Positions 8,758 to 19,274 of a stretch of DNA of 64,000 bases are shown piece after piece. The position numbers and the translations under genes were made by a program. Source of the stretch: an uncultured Alistipes sp. (GTDB lineage Bacteria; Bacteroidota; Bacteroidia; Bacteroidales; Rikenellaceae); the NCBI GenBank assembly GCA_947591475.1, contig CANQDE010000004.1, positions 62,001-126,000 of the forward strand, written 5' to 3'. Below the pieces are notes generated by a model. That model was given only the letters and a program-made list of their open reading frames with translations, was not told where the DNA came from and ran no database searches. Position 1 is the stretch's first letter, and each line of letters starts with the position of its first letter.

Positions 8758-10242
8758 ATGAAAAAATCGTTTTTATTCTTTTGGTTGATAGGCTATTGCA
8801 CCGGCGCATGGGCCGAAGGTTATCAGGTGAACAACATGTCGGCCCGACAGGCCGGCATGGGACACGTCGGCACCGCTATGCAGCTCGGTTCCGAATCCAT
8901 CTTTTTCAATCCGGCGGCGACCGCTTTCCAGCGATCGCGCTTCGATTTCTCGGCCGGACTGACCGGCATCGCCTCGAACTGCCACTTCCAGCGCCTGCCG
9001 ACGGTCGAAAATGGCTATCAGCCCGGCCCCGTCGAGAAATCCAAAAACTTCGCCACGCCGCTGCACATCTATTTCAATTACAAACCGTCGGATCGTTGGG
9101 CCGTCGGTCTGGGCTTCTATACGCCCGACGGTTCGGTGGTCGAGTGGGACGATAATTGGTCGGGGGCTCACCTCGTGCAGAAAATCAGTCTGGCAGCCTA
9201 CACGTTCCAGCCGACCGTATCGTTCAAAATCTGCGACCGGCTCTCCATCGGGGCGGGCATGACCCTCACGTGGGGTAATTTCGACCTGTCGCGGTCGATG
9301 CTACCCATCGGCAGCGGCAACCAGAGCCTCACGGCGGGATTCATGCAATTAGGCGGCTTGCTCGGAGCGGCCGGCGGACAGCTTGGCCTGAGCCCCGAAC
9401 AGATCGCCGCCTACCAGACGCAGGCACAGGCCGGTGCGGACTATTTCGCAAACAATCTGACCGATGCGCCGATCGTTTCGACCAAGTTGAAGGGTTCGGC
9501 CGACGTGGCGATCGGCGTCAACGCCGGACTGTTGTTCCACATCGACGACGAATGGTCGGTCGGCATGACTTGGCGGTCGCGGGTGAACATGAAGGTGGGC
9601 GCGGGACATGCCACAATGAACTACGGCTCGCCCGAAGCACAGCAATACCTCGCTTTTCTGAATCAGGCGATGGCATTGGCCGGACGGGATGCCGTGATTC
9701 CGGGGCTCGACCGCGGTTCGTTCCACGCCGAACTGCCGTTGCCGACGTCGGTAACGTGGGGCGTGTCGTTCCGCCCGACGCCCAAGTGGGAATTCGGCGT
9801 CGATCTGCAATGGGTCGGCTGGTCGGCCTACAAGTCGCTGACGGTCGCGTTCAACGACCCCGAATTGGGCCTCGAACCGATCTACTCGGTGAAAAATTAT
9901 TCCAACACGTTAGCATTCCGGTTCGGCGGCCAATATCGGGCCTGCCGGTTCATAACGGCACGCGTGGGCATGTATGTCGACGAGAGCCCCGTAAGCAGCG
10001 ACTACCTCAATCCGGAAACCCCGTCGATGACGAAAGTAACCTATACGTTGGGACTTACGTTGCGTCCGGCGAAACGGATGACACTCGATCTGGCCTACTG
10101 CTTCATCTCGGCGGCCGACCCCGAACGGACGGGGTCCTATCCGATTTACAGTTATCCAGACGGCCAACTGACCGAAGTCTTTTCAGGTAATTACAAGTTG
10201 CACGCCAATGCCTTTTCGATCGGCATCGGGCTGCATTTCTGA
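8758..10242 (+). CDS. OmpP1/FadL-family outer-membrane transport protein
   Basis: This 494-aa outer-membrane beta-barrel is of the type that takes up long-chain fatty acids and other hydrophobic compounds. A signal peptide (FLFFWLIGYCTGAWAEG) precedes the family's N-terminal hatch motif, here YQVNNMSARQAGMGHVGTA, then NPAATAF. Alternating barrel strands run to a C-terminal aromatic residue (SIGIGLHF), the expected outer-membrane assembly signal. ATG at 8758 was chosen over an in-frame extension because it puts the signal peptide at the N-terminus. It is monocistronic, with its own promoter and a hairpin terminator downstream. The substrate is not known. Confidence 0.92.
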   Translation: MKKSFLFFWLIGYCTGAWAEGYQVNNMSARQAGMGHVGTAMQLGSESIFFNPAATAFQRSRFDFSAGLTGIASNCHFQRLPTVENGYQPGPVEKSKNFATPLHIYFNYKPSDRWAVGLGFYTPDGSVVEWDDNWSGAHLVQKISLAAYTFQPTVSFKICDRLSIGAGMTLTWGNFDLSRSMLPIGSGNQSLTAGFMQLGGLLGAAGGQLGLSPEQIAAYQTQAQAGADYFANNLTDAPIVSTKLKGSADVAIGVNAGLLFHIDDEWSVGMTWRSRVNMKVGAGHATMNYGSPEAQQYLAFLNQAMALAGRDAVIPGLDRGSFHAELPLPTSVTWGVSFRPTPKWEFGVDLQWVGWSAYKSLTVAFNDPELGLEPIYSVKNYSNTLAFRFGGQYRACRFITARVGMYVDESPVSSDYLNPETPSMTKVTYTLGLTLRPAKRMTLDLAYCFISAADPERTGSYPIYSYPDGQLTEVFSGNYKLHANAFSIGIGLHF

Positions 10243-10277
10243 CGGCCCGAGCCGCGCGAAGTTCCGAAACGTTCAAC

Positions 10278-10314
10278 GGGTTGCCGCATTTCGTCGCGGC
10301 AACCCAATTTATTT
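10278..10314 (+). terminator. Terminator after the FadL-type gene
   Basis: GGGTTGCCGC and GCGGCAACCC form a perfect 10-bp stem with an 8-nt loop, followed by AATTTATTTT. Confidence 0.85.
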
Positions 10315-10667
10315 TGCGTGCAGCTGCCCGTGCAATCCTCCTCGTCGCACGCCTCGAAAAACGCGAAAAGCGAATCATTTAGTTCGACGATGACACCGTT
10401 TGCAAATTCCGAATAGCCGTTTTTCAATAGGAAGAGATTTTTTTCAAGCACTCAATCATGTTGATGTCGGTTCCCGACTTTGTGCAGAACCGAAAAAATG
10501 ACAAAATGGCAGTCGCCGTATGACAAAGCAACAGCCCGAACCTGTCAAATCGGGGTTGGCATACCGATTGTTGGTCTCGGAAGTGCAAACGGAAAAGGTC
10601 TCGAACGCAAGGCAATCCGCAAAACAAAACGGCAATTAGCAGCAAAACCAATTAATAAATAAAAAAG
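10315..10667 (+). promoter_or_regulatory. groESL upstream region
   Basis: This 350-bp gap holds no convincing gene and no TAnnTTTG box. It does contain TGACAAAA at 10499-10506, TGACAAAG at 10521-10528 and the inverted TGTCA at 10543-10547. These sites are about 22 bp apart and are candidate heat-shock control sites. The start of groES follows an A-rich leader. Confidence 0.4.
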
Positions 10668-10937
10668 ATGAATGTAAAACCATTATCGGATCGTGTGCTG
10701 ATCCTCCCCAATCCCGCGGAGGAGAAGACCGTCGGCGGATTGATTATCCCCGACACCGCCAAGGAAAAACCGCTCGCTGGCAAAGTCGTTGCCGTGGGCC
10801 CCGGGACTTCGGATGTCAAAATGGAGGTCAAGGTCGGCGACCAAGTGCTCTACGGCAAATATGCCGGTCAGGAGATTTCGGTCGACGGAACGGATTACCT
10901 CATCATGAAACAATCGGATATTCTGGCAATTATCTAA
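10668..10937 (+). CDS. groES: Co-chaperonin GroES
   Basis: The 89-aa co-chaperonin forms the heptameric lid of GroEL. It has the normal short length, the N-terminal [12 protein letters not shown] strand, and the mobile-loop region [18 protein letters not shown] with the Gly-Gly-Leu-Ile contact residues. The end ([13 protein letters not shown]) is also typical. It is followed after 27 bp by groEL, giving the standard bicistronic operon. The start context is AATTAATAAATAAAAAAG-ATG. Confidence 0.98.
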   Translation: MNVKPLSDRVLILPNPAEEKTVGGLIIPDTAKEKPLAGKVVAVGPGTSDVKMEVKVGDQVLYGKYAGQEISVDGTDYLIMKQSDILAII

Positions 10938-10964
10938 CAATCATCTAACCGTACGAAGAAAATT

Positions 10965-12596
<1,632 letters not shown>

Positions 12597-12600
12597 TTAT

Positions 12601-12702
12601 TAGCGCGGTAGGCGGCTGTCGTGCTTTCGACGGCCGTCAGCGCTTCCACTACCTGATGCGATAGACGGTCGTTTTGCTTTCGACCGCTTTCCGCGCTTCC
12701 AC
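12601..12702 (+). repeat. Short family B block after groEL
   Basis: Two imperfect copies of a roughly 50-bp unit with the core TTTCGAC (TGCTTTCGAC...CGCTTCCACTAC) lie here in tandem. The same words (GCTTTCGACGGTC) recur in the family B blocks at 22.2, 23.4-23.7 and 49.4-49.6 kb. Confidence 0.55.
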
Positions 12703-12710
12703 TACTTGAA

Positions 12711-12746
12711 TAAGGCTCCTTTCATCAATGAAAGGAGCCTTATTTT
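12711..12746 (+). terminator. Terminator of groESL
   Basis: AAGGCTCCTTTCA pairs with TGAAAGGAGCCTT, 13 bp or more, followed by ATTTTCG. Confidence 0.9.
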
Positions 12747-12933
12747 CGTTCGGGAGTATCCATTTTCGGCTTGTTGCTTATTCAGCCAATTATTTGCGGC
12801 TCATCAGAGCCGCGCGAGCCGCAGCCTACGGGCGGCGTAGGCTCGCCACAGCTCCCCTCCGCAAGCTGCGTCCCGCAAATTGCAAGCTCGAAACAGCTAT
12901 TTTTGTTTAGCGGTCGAAGCAAAGTATCGTTCG

Positions 12934-13857
12934 TCAGCAAGACGAAGGGTCCCCTGCGCTAATAATTGGGTCTACTTGGATGGTTACGATGATGCGGTCG
13001 CCGAAACGCTGCCGCAGCCGTCGTTTGATGTCGGCAACCAGCATGTGCGACCGTTCGACCTCCATCGACCCGTCGACCCGTATATGCACATCCACGGCCA
13101 TGACTGAGCCGATTCGGCGCGTGCGCAAGGCGTGCAGGTCGTGCACCTCGGGCGAATGGACGACGATGTCGCGGATCTCCTGTTCGACGTCGACCGGCAG
13201 CGACCGTTCGAGCAGTTCGCCGAACCCGTCGCGAATCAAGTCGTAAGCGATTTTGAAGATGAACAGGGAGACGATCGCCGCAACCACCGGATCGGCCACC
13301 CGCCACTTGTCGCCTAAGAAATAGGCGCATCCGATGCCGATGAACGTTCCGATCGACGAAAGCGCATCGCTTCGATGATGCCATGCGTTGGCAACGACGC
13401 TCGGGCTCTCCAGCCGCCGGCCTTCGCGCACAGTGTATTGATAAAGCAGCTCCTTGACGACGATGGAGACGACTGCGGCAATCAGCGCGATCAGTCCCGG
13501 GCGCGGCAGCCATTCGCCCCGCACGGCCCGAACGATAGCGCCGATGCTGTCCCAGAGGATTCCGACCCCCACGCCGGCTAAAAAGAGACTGATGATGACA
13601 GTCGCTAAGGTCTCGAATTTCCCGTGGCCGAAATTGTGCGTCGCATCTTCGGGTTTGGCCGACAGTTTCGCGAAAACAAGCACCACGACGTCGGTAATCA
13701 TGTCGGAGAGCGAGTGCACGGCATCGGCAATCATAGCGCCGCTTCGGCCGACGAGACCGGCCGCTAACTTTCCGGCCGCCAATACGAGATTGACGACGAG
13801 CCCGATGAAGGTTACCCGATAGATGGCCCGCAGCCGTTGGTTTGTTTGTTCGTACAT
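12934..13857 (-). CDS. Cation diffusion facilitator (CDF) metal exporter
   Basis: This 307-aa inner-membrane metal/proton antiporter has six TM helices and a cytosolic C-terminal dimerisation domain. The TM2 motif ADAVHSLSD and the TM5 motif NAWHHRSDALSS each give an H-x3-D pair. In the CDF family that HD-HD arrangement is more typical of Zn(II) or Zn/Cd transport than of the D-D iron/manganese type; this is an inference. The loop DATHNFGHGKFETLA is the usual CDF signature. The C-terminal domain from about residue 210 includes VHDLHALRTRRIGSVMAVDVHI. The gene is monocistronic and divergent from the AraC-type gene. No metal-responsive regulator is adjacent. Confidence 0.94.
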   Translation of the reverse strand: MYEQTNQRLRAIYRVTFIGLVVNLVLAAGKLAAGLVGRSGAMIADAVHSLSDMITDVVVLVFAKLSAKPEDATHNFGHGKFETLATVIISLFLAGVGVGILWDSIGAIVRAVRGEWLPRPGLIALIAAVVSIVVKELLYQYTVREGRRLESPSVVANAWHHRSDALSSIGTFIGIGCAYFLGDKWRVADPVVAAIVSLFIFKIAYDLIRDGFGELLERSLPVDVEQEIRDIVVHSPEVHDLHALRTRRIGSVMAVDVHIRVDGSMEVERSHMLVADIKRRLRQRFGDRIIVTIQVDPIISAGDPSSC

Positions 13858-13964
13858 GATCGCTCGATCGTTTGTCCGGTGCGAATTTAGTCAAAAGCGG
13901 CGAAGAACGGAAATAAAGAACAGAATTCATCGCTATTCGATAAGACGCATTCGGCAAATCTTGT

Positions 13965-13972
13965 TATATTTG
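13965..13972 (+). promoter_or_regulatory. Possible promoter of the AraC-type gene
   Basis: TATATTTG fits the -7 consensus. No good TTTG lies 20 bp upstream. If used, the leader of about 205 nt would include family A copy A2. Confidence 0.55.
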
Positions 13973-14001
13973 TCGCCATAAACGGCGATTAGATACATCG
14001 G

Positions 14002-14135
14002 TGTACCGACGGTCGTAAATCCTGATTGGATTCGGCCTCCCGACCGAAGCCCCCGCCGAGGCGGGGGTGCGGGGGTGGGTCGAACCTGCATACGCGGCCA
14101 AAGGCCGCGAAGAACAGCGGTCGGATTCGAAAAAT
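14002..14135 (+). repeat. Family A dispersed repeat, copy A2
   Basis: It begins TGTACCGACGG, has the hairpin GCCCCCGCCGAGGCGGGGG then GGGTGGGTCG, a second hairpin (GCGGCC...GGCCGC), and ends AGCGGTCGGATTCG. It lies between the divergent CDF and AraC-type genes, within the likely leader of the latter. Confidence 0.85.
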
Positions 14136-14182
14136 GCTGGTACAAGAAAGTATGTAATCGCGTCATAAACCCTATTATAATC

Positions 14183-15097
14183 ATGGAAAAGCCCGCACCG
14201 AAGCCTCCGATCAGCCAATACTCGTTGAATGAATTGATTGCCTTGGCCGGCGACGAATTGCGCCAGGGGCTGCAAAGCGAATGCCTTACGGCCGACAGCC
14301 AATCCGACCTCGAAGCCTTTCATTTTCCGTGCCGCATCGACGCGCTGATCATCGGAATCGGCACCGTGGGCGAAACGACCATTTCCTACAACCTCCAGGA
14401 GTTCCGGCTGCGTAAGAATACGATGTTTTTCTGCACGCCGAATACGATTCTGCAAGTCAAGTCGATGCAGGGCTTCGAATCGCACGTCGTGGTCATCTCG
14501 TCGGAGTTCATGCGCAGCATCCCCATCAACCTGCGCGATCTGATGCCCGCCATGCTGCAGCAGGCCGACAATCCCTGTGTGGAACTCGACGACGCGGAGA
14601 GCGGCCGTATGCGCGAAATCATCGGACTGATCGAACAGGAGGTGCGTGTACCCGAACAGCTCTATTCGCGCGAAATCGTGCGCAACCTGCTTTCGTCGAT
14701 CATTTACAAGATCGCCAACATCCGGCATAACGCACTGGCCGCTCGTCCCGACGAGGCGAAAGCTCCCCGCGACCGCAGCGAAGCCTATTTCCGGCGGTTT
14801 ATGGAGCTTTTAGGCGAAAACTACCGCCATCAGCGCAGCGTGCGATTCTATGCGCAGCAGCTCTGCATCACGCCCAAATATCTGTCCACGCTGATCAAGC
14901 GGTTCAGCGGTTCGTCGGTGTCGGAGTGGATCGACCGTTACGTGATTCTCGAAGCGAAGACGCTGCTGAAACATTCGCATATGAGCATTCAGGAGATTGC
15001 CTATTCGCTCGATTTTCCGAATCAGTCGTTTTTCGGAAGTTATTTCAAGCGGGTTACCGGCCTGTCGCCGACGCAATACAAGGAGAGCGACCTGTGA
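14183..15097 (+). CDS. AraC-family transcriptional regulator
   Basis: This 304-aa DNA-binding regulator has a C-terminal double helix-turn-helix domain (about residues 205-300): VRFYAQQLCITPKYLSTLIKR is the first HTH, and AYSLDFPNQSFFGSYFKRVT with GLSPTQYK is the second. The N-terminal 190 residues resemble the cupin-like sensor half common in Bacteroidetes AraC proteins (FFCTPNTILQVKS); the ligand is unknown. ATG at 14183 is the first start after the repeat. The next gene, an S46 peptidase, starts 38 bp downstream on the same strand, so they may be cotranscribed or the regulator may control it; there is no direct evidence for this. Confidence 0.93.
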   Translation: MEKPAPKPPISQYSLNELIALAGDELRQGLQSECLTADSQSDLEAFHFPCRIDALIIGIGTVGETTISYNLQEFRLRKNTMFFCTPNTILQVKSMQGFESHVVVISSEFMRSIPINLRDLMPAMLQQADNPCVELDDAESGRMREIIGLIEQEVRVPEQLYSREIVRNLLSSIIYKIANIRHNALAARPDEAKAPRDRSEAYFRRFMELLGENYRHQRSVRFYAQQLCITPKYLSTLIKRFSGSSVSEWIDRYVILEAKTLLKHSHMSIQEIAYSLDFPNQSFFGSYFKRVTGLSPTQYKESDL

Positions 15098-15135
15098 GAC
15101 CGTCCTTTTTCGAAAATCAGTCATCGAATGATAAA

Positions 15136-17262
15136 ATGAAAAAAATCCTGCTGTTACTGGCTGTTGCGGGCACGCTCTGCACCGCACGGGCCGACGAGGG
15201 GATGTGGCTGCTGCCCTATCTCCAGAAAATGAACATCAAACAGATGAAGGCGCATGGTTGCAAACTCTCCGCCGAGGAGATTTACAGCCTCGACCGCTCG
15301 TCGCTCAAAGATGCCGTCGTCATCTTCGGCGGCGGATGCACGGGCGAAATCGTCTCGCCCGAGGGGTTGCTCTTTACCAACCACCATTGCGGTTACGGGT
15401 CGATTCAGCAGCTGTCGTCCGTCGAGCACGACTACCTGAAAAACGGATTCTGGGCTATGTCGCAGGCCGAGGAGCTGCCCGTGCCGGGGCTCAAGGTGCG
15501 TTTCGTGCGCAAAATTGCCGACGTTACCGCCGACGTGCTCGGCAATGTTCCTTCGACCGCCAGCGAACAGGAATTTTCAGAATTGGTCAGTACGAATATC
15601 GACGGCCTAATTAAAAAGCTGAAAAAAGAGCACCAGGGCATGGAAATCGTCGTCAAGGACTTTTTCGAACGGAACCAGTATTTCGCCTTCGTCAACGAGG
15701 TCTACACCGACGTACGGTTGGTCGGAGCGCCTCCCTCGTCCATCGGCAACTTCGGTGGCGACACCGACAACTGGATGTGGCCGCGCCATACGGGCGACTT
15801 CTCGATTTTCCGCGTCTATGCCGGCGCCGACAACCGACCGGCCGACTATTCGCCCGACAACCGTCCCTATCGTGCCGACAAGTTCCTGAAAATTTCGTTG
15901 CAGGGGGTCGATGAAGGCGACTTCGCGATGGTCATGGGCTTCCCGGGCTCGACCCAGCGGTACATTACCTCCGACGAAATCGGCAACATCCTGGCCGTCA
16001 GCAATCCGCAGCGCATCTTTATCCGTGGTGAACGTCAGCGGATTCTGTGGGACGCGATGATGGCCGACCCCGCTGTACGCATCCAGTACGCCTCGAAATA
16101 CCGCAGTTCGTCGAACTATTGGAAGAACTCCATCGGCATGTCGCGCGGGCTGGAAAAATTGCACGTCAAGGAGCGCAAGGCCGAACAGGAGGCCGCCTTC
16201 CAACAGTGGGCCGAGCAGCACACGCTGCCCGAGGAGGGGTTCATCGACGCGCTGCCGAAAATCCGAACCGCGCTGGCGGGGATGGCCGCCCCCGCCGCCG
16301 ATTTGCAATACATTTCCGAAGCCTTTTTGCGTGGCATCGAACTGATGCGTCCCGTTACCGGTCTGCTCGACCGCTCGACCCCGAAAAAAGAGGTCGATGC
16401 GGCGAAAATCGAGGCGTGGTTGGGCGATTGGTACAAGGATTACAGCGCGGCGACCGACCGCAAGGTGGCCAAACGGATGATGACCATCGCGCGCGAGCAC
16501 ATGAAGACCTTGCCGTCGTTCTATGCGGAGATCGTCGACAATGAGTTCGGCGGCGACCTCGATGCCTACGTCGATTTTATTTACGACCATTCGCAATTCA
16601 CGACACCCGAGGGCTTTGCGGCGCTGTTGGCTGACTATTCGCCCGAAAAGGTCGAAGCCGATCCCGCCTATCCGTTCGTAAAATCGGTGATGGAGCAATA
16701 CGCCGAACTGACCGCGCTCCGTCGTCCCTACGTCAACGACTACAACGAGGGAATGCGCAAATACCTGGCGGGCCGTATGCGCCGCGAACCGGCCAAAGCG
16801 TGGTCGCCCGATGCCAATTTCACCATTCGGCTGACCTACGGGCGCGTTTTGCCCTACAATCCGGCCGACGGCATCCGCTACAACCATTACACGACGCTGA
16901 AAGGGGTCATGGAGAAGGAGAATCCGCTGAATCCGGAGGAATTCACCGTTCCCGAGAAGCTGAAAGCGCTCTATGCGGCTCGCGATTTCGGGCCCTATGC
17001 CAATGCAGCGGGCGAACTGCCGGTGGGATTTCTGGCCGATTTGGACATCACGGGCGGCAACTCGGGTTCGCCGGTGCTGAATGCGCGGGGCGAGCTGGTC
17101 GGCTTGGCCTTCGACGGCAACTGGGAGGCGATGTCGGGCGATGTGGCGTTCGAACCGCAACTGCAACGCTGCATTGCGGTGGACATCCGTTATGTTCTTT
17201 TCGTGATCGACAAATTCGCCGGTGCGGGCTGGCTCCTCGATGAGCTTTCATTGGCGCAGTGA
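15136..17262 (+). CDS. S46-family dipeptidyl-peptidase, DPP7-like
   Basis: This 708-aa periplasmic exopeptidase should release dipeptides from oligopeptides, a central step in amino-acid uptake by asaccharolytic or proteolytic Bacteroidales. A signal peptide (KKILLLLAVAGTLCTARA) is followed by the catalytic-His block TNHHCGYGSIQQLSS (His83/84) and by the catalytic-Ser block GGNSGSPVLNARGEL (Ser643). Eighteen residues after Ser643 is Gly661 in FDGNWEAMSGD. In the family, Gly at this S1 position marks DPP7 (hydrophobic P1), while Arg marks DPP11 (Asp/Glu). I therefore lean to DPP7-type. ATG at 15136 was chosen for the signal peptide. Length is normal. Confidence 0.95.
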   Translation: MKKILLLLAVAGTLCTARADEGMWLLPYLQKMNIKQMKAHGCKLSAEEIYSLDRSSLKDAVVIFGGGCTGEIVSPEGLLFTNHHCGYGSIQQLSSVEHDYLKNGFWAMSQAEELPVPGLKVRFVRKIADVTADVLGNVPSTASEQEFSELVSTNIDGLIKKLKKEHQGMEIVVKDFFERNQYFAFVNEVYTDVRLVGAPPSSIGNFGGDTDNWMWPRHTGDFSIFRVYAGADNRPADYSPDNRPYRADKFLKISLQGVDEGDFAMVMGFPGSTQRYITSDEIGNILAVSNPQRIFIRGERQRILWDAMMADPAVRIQYASKYRSSSNYWKNSIGMSRGLEKLHVKERKAEQEAAFQQWAEQHTLPEEGFIDALPKIRTALAGMAAPAADLQYISEAFLRGIELMRPVTGLLDRSTPKKEVDAAKIEAWLGDWYKDYSAATDRKVAKRMMTIAREHMKTLPSFYAEIVDNEFGGDLDAYVDFIYDHSQFTTPEGFAALLADYSPEKVEADPAYPFVKSVMEQYAELTALRRPYVNDYNEGMRKYLAGRMRREPAKAWSPDANFTIRLTYGRVLPYNPADGIRYNHYTTLKGVMEKENPLNPEEFTVPEKLKALYAARDFGPYANAAGELPVGFLADLDITGGNSGSPVLNARGELVGLAFDGNWEAMSGDVAFEPQLQRCIAVDIRYVLFVIDKFAGAGWLLDELSLAQ

Positions 17263-17265
17263 TTC

Positions 17266-17478
17266 TAAACGGTGCGGGGCGAAGACTGCGCCGCTTTTGA
17301 AAGCGGTTCCCGATGCGTCAGATCGTTGATTGCTTATGAACATCATCGGCGCTGCCCACCCTTTAATTAAGTGGATTGCAAAACCGGAAAGGAAAAAAGC
17401 GGGGCGAAGACTGCGGAGGACGCCAAAGGCGGGCCTCCGCGGGCGGAGGCTTCGGCCCGCCGCGGTTCCTTGAACCGC
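17266..17478 (+). repeat. Family B mosaic repeat block after the S46 peptidase
   Basis: It contains GGGGCGAAGACTGCG twice, the small hairpin CCGCTTTTGAAAGCGG followed by TTCCCGATGCG, and the hairpin GGGCCTCCGCGGGCGGAGG then CTTCGGCCCGC. It ends next to the convergent LytTR gene. No coding sequence is visible. Confidence 0.8.
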
Positions 17479-17492
17479 TGTAAAATGAAAAC

Positions 17493-18203
17493 TTATCGTT
17501 TTGCTACTCTTGCGAATGAATGAATCGCCTCTTCGCGATATTTGCGCGAGAGCTCGAACCGCTTGCCGGCAACCATGACTTGGCTGCCGGCAAGTTCTTC
17601 TACGAATGCCGAATTGACGATATAGGCCCGATGGATGCGGACGAAACGGTCGTCCAACAGCCGTTCCCACTGCGAGATGCGGGTTTTCGTGCGGTAGACC
17701 GCTCCGTCGAGCGTATGCAGCAGCACTTCGCTGTCGTTGGATTCGATGTAAACGATTTGCGTCGTTTCGAGCGTTACCCGACGGCGGTCGGAGATGAACG
17801 AGATTCGTTCCGTGTGCGGCAGTCGGCGGTCGAGGTAACGCGCGAGCAGCGTCTCGGGGACGACGATAGCGGCAAGCACCAACAACAGAAAAAACGGATT
17901 GAGAAAGAGCGTCGGGAACGGAATGTCGTCGTACCACGGAATGACCTGCGTATAACGATGGGCCAACAGCATGGCGATCCATTCGATGACCCAGATGGCG
18001 AGCGACACGGCAATCACGGCAACGGCCCGACGTCGGGGCGCCCGAATCGCTTGGGGCAGGAAGAATTTGGCGCAGAACATCCCGGGCAGCATGGCTGTGG
18101 CGAGGAACAGAGCGCGGTCGAACGAATAACCGAAACTTACGATTACGGTAGCCAGTATCAGCACCGCCAGCATCCAATAACCGATCGTTGCAAGATAACG
18201 CAT
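17493..18203 (-). CDS. Membrane-bound LytTR-family transcriptional regulator
   Basis: This 236-aa protein has four predicted TM helices (about residues 7-25, 30-50, 60-80, 98-120) and a C-terminal LytTR DNA-binding domain (about residues 140-232) with the hallmark segments TTQIVYIESNDSEVLLHT and DDRFVRIHRAYIVN. It lacks a receiver domain, so it is probably a one-component membrane regulator rather than a response regulator. The start at 18203 was chosen because the longer in-frame version would run through the promoter of the divergent gene. It faces the MotA/ExbB-like gene at 18395 head to head, which may be its target; this is a guess from position. Confidence 0.88.
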   Translation of the reverse strand: MRYLATIGYWMLAVLILATVIVSFGYSFDRALFLATAMLPGMFCAKFFLPQAIRAPRRRAVAVIAVSLAIWVIEWIAMLLAHRYTQVIPWYDDIPFPTLFLNPFFLLLVLAAIVVPETLLARYLDRRLPHTERISFISDRRRVTLETTQIVYIESNDSEVLLHTLDGAVYRTKTRISQWERLLDDRFVRIHRAYIVNSAFVEELAGSQVMVAGKRFELSRKYREEAIHSFARVAKR

Positions 18204-18326
18204 CGCATCCGAATTTTTCGTAAAATTAGGGAAAAAGCGGGTTTCGGCAAAATGCTTATCCCCGCAAAACGGGTTTTGCCGCCCCGACAGCGGGATTCGA
18301 CGTTGCATCGGGGCACGATTCCGGCG

Positions 18327-18334
18327 TATCTTTG
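18327..18334 (+). promoter_or_regulatory. Promoter of the MotA/ExbB-like gene
   Basis: TATCTTTG at -7, with a partial -33 match (TTGC near 18304) about 19 bp upstream. The leader is about 55 nt. Confidence 0.65.
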
Positions 18335-18394
18335 CAGTGAGCTTTCGCGAAGCCCACAACCGGATTATCAACCGTTAAAAAAAACATCTGCATC

Positions 18395-19024
18395 ATGAAA
18401 CACACGAATCGACCGACGCGATTGTTCGCAATCGCTTTGCTGCTCCTCGCCGCACCGGCGCTCCTTTCGGCAACTGCGGCCGCACAAGAGCGCATCGAAA
18501 TCCAATCCGCCCCGACGACCGCCGACTCCGTCGCCTCCACTTCCCCCACCACCGCCACCGATTCGAAGATCATTCGCCGCATTCCGTATGTGAAAGGCGG
18601 CGAGATGCCCGAAGTCGGCGAAAACGAAGATGTCATCCTCAACCCCGAACGGACCGAATGGCGGGTATATCGAACCGACGACGAGGACGAAGGCCGGATG
18701 AAACACACCCTGCCGATGCTCTATTTGGAGGGCGGCAGCTCCTGGATGAATGTCATCACCCTCTGCTTGATCGGGATGCTTTTCGCGGCGTGGAAAGCCC
18801 CTCGCTGGATCAAGGAGATCGGCCTGCTGGCCATTTTCACGGGTTTCCTGTCGATGATGGTCGGGCTGTTCGGCGTTTTCGATTTCATTCAATCGACCGG
18901 CTACACCGTTTCGTTTACGTTGTTGAGCGGCGGGCTACGGGTCGCCCTGATTGCCCCGCTCTACGGCACAATCGTCTACATAATTTCGCTCCTGCTCCGC
19001 ATCGCCGTGAAACCGCGCATGTAG
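18395..19024 (+). CDS. Small MotA/TolQ/ExbB-like membrane protein
   Basis: This 209-aa protein has a signal-like N-terminal helix, a low-complexity acidic periplasmic stretch (about residues 30-105), then three TM helices. The last two carry GLLAIFTGFLSMMVGLFGVF and LSGGLRVALIAPLYGTIVY, which resemble the core of the MotA/TolQ/ExbB proton-channel domain (Gly-rich TM with GLR.AL..PLYG). It is much shorter than typical ExbB, and no ExbD/TolR partner is adjacent. It may be a reduced member of that superfamily found in Bacteroidetes. The divergent LytTR gene is the only close neighbour. The function is unknown. Confidence 0.6.
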   Translation: MKHTNRPTRLFAIALLLLAAPALLSATAAAQERIEIQSAPTTADSVASTSPTTATDSKIIRRIPYVKGGEMPEVGENEDVILNPERTEWRVYRTDDEDEGRMKHTLPMLYLEGGSSWMNVITLCLIGMLFAAWKAPRWIKEIGLLAIFTGFLSMMVGLFGVFDFIQSTGYTVSFTLLSGGLRVALIAPLYGTIVYIISLLLRIAVKPRM

Positions 19025-19236
19025 TCCGCTTTTGAAAGCGGTTCCCGATGCGTTGGAGTGATCCGATACTTAGCAAGGCTTTCTTCGCTGCCAACCGTTT
19101 TCGAAAGGAACAGTTGGCAGCGAAGATGACAATCTGGACCGTAGTAAGATCCGACCGCATAGGGAACGCCTTCTAAAAGGCGCGGGCCTCCGCGAGCGGA
19201 GGCTTCGGCCCGCGCGGCCCATCGGGCCGCTTTTTT
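19025..19236 (+). repeat. Family B mosaic repeat block
   Basis: It begins one base after the stop of the membrane-protein gene with CGCTTTTGAAAGCGGTTCCC, contains an inverted repeat (CTTCGCTGCCAAC...GTTGGCAGCGAAG) around 19085-19125, and ends with GGGCCTCCGCGAGCGGAGGC and CTTCGGCCCGCGCGG. There is no gene in this gap. Confidence 0.8.
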
Positions 19237-19274
19237 TAATAAACAGGTACGGGCTGTTTTTAATAAAAACGGAC

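Noticed and set aside
10191..10651. Two small minus-strand frames between the FadL-type gene and groES
   Set aside because: One reads through the terminator hairpin and the 3' end of the FadL-type gene; the other has no start context or promoter. Their Cys-rich segments look accidental.
18204..18371. 56-residue N-terminal extension of the LytTR regulator
   Set aside because: It would start within the promoter region of the divergent gene and adds a basic sequence without structure; the start at 18203 gives a clean first TM helix.
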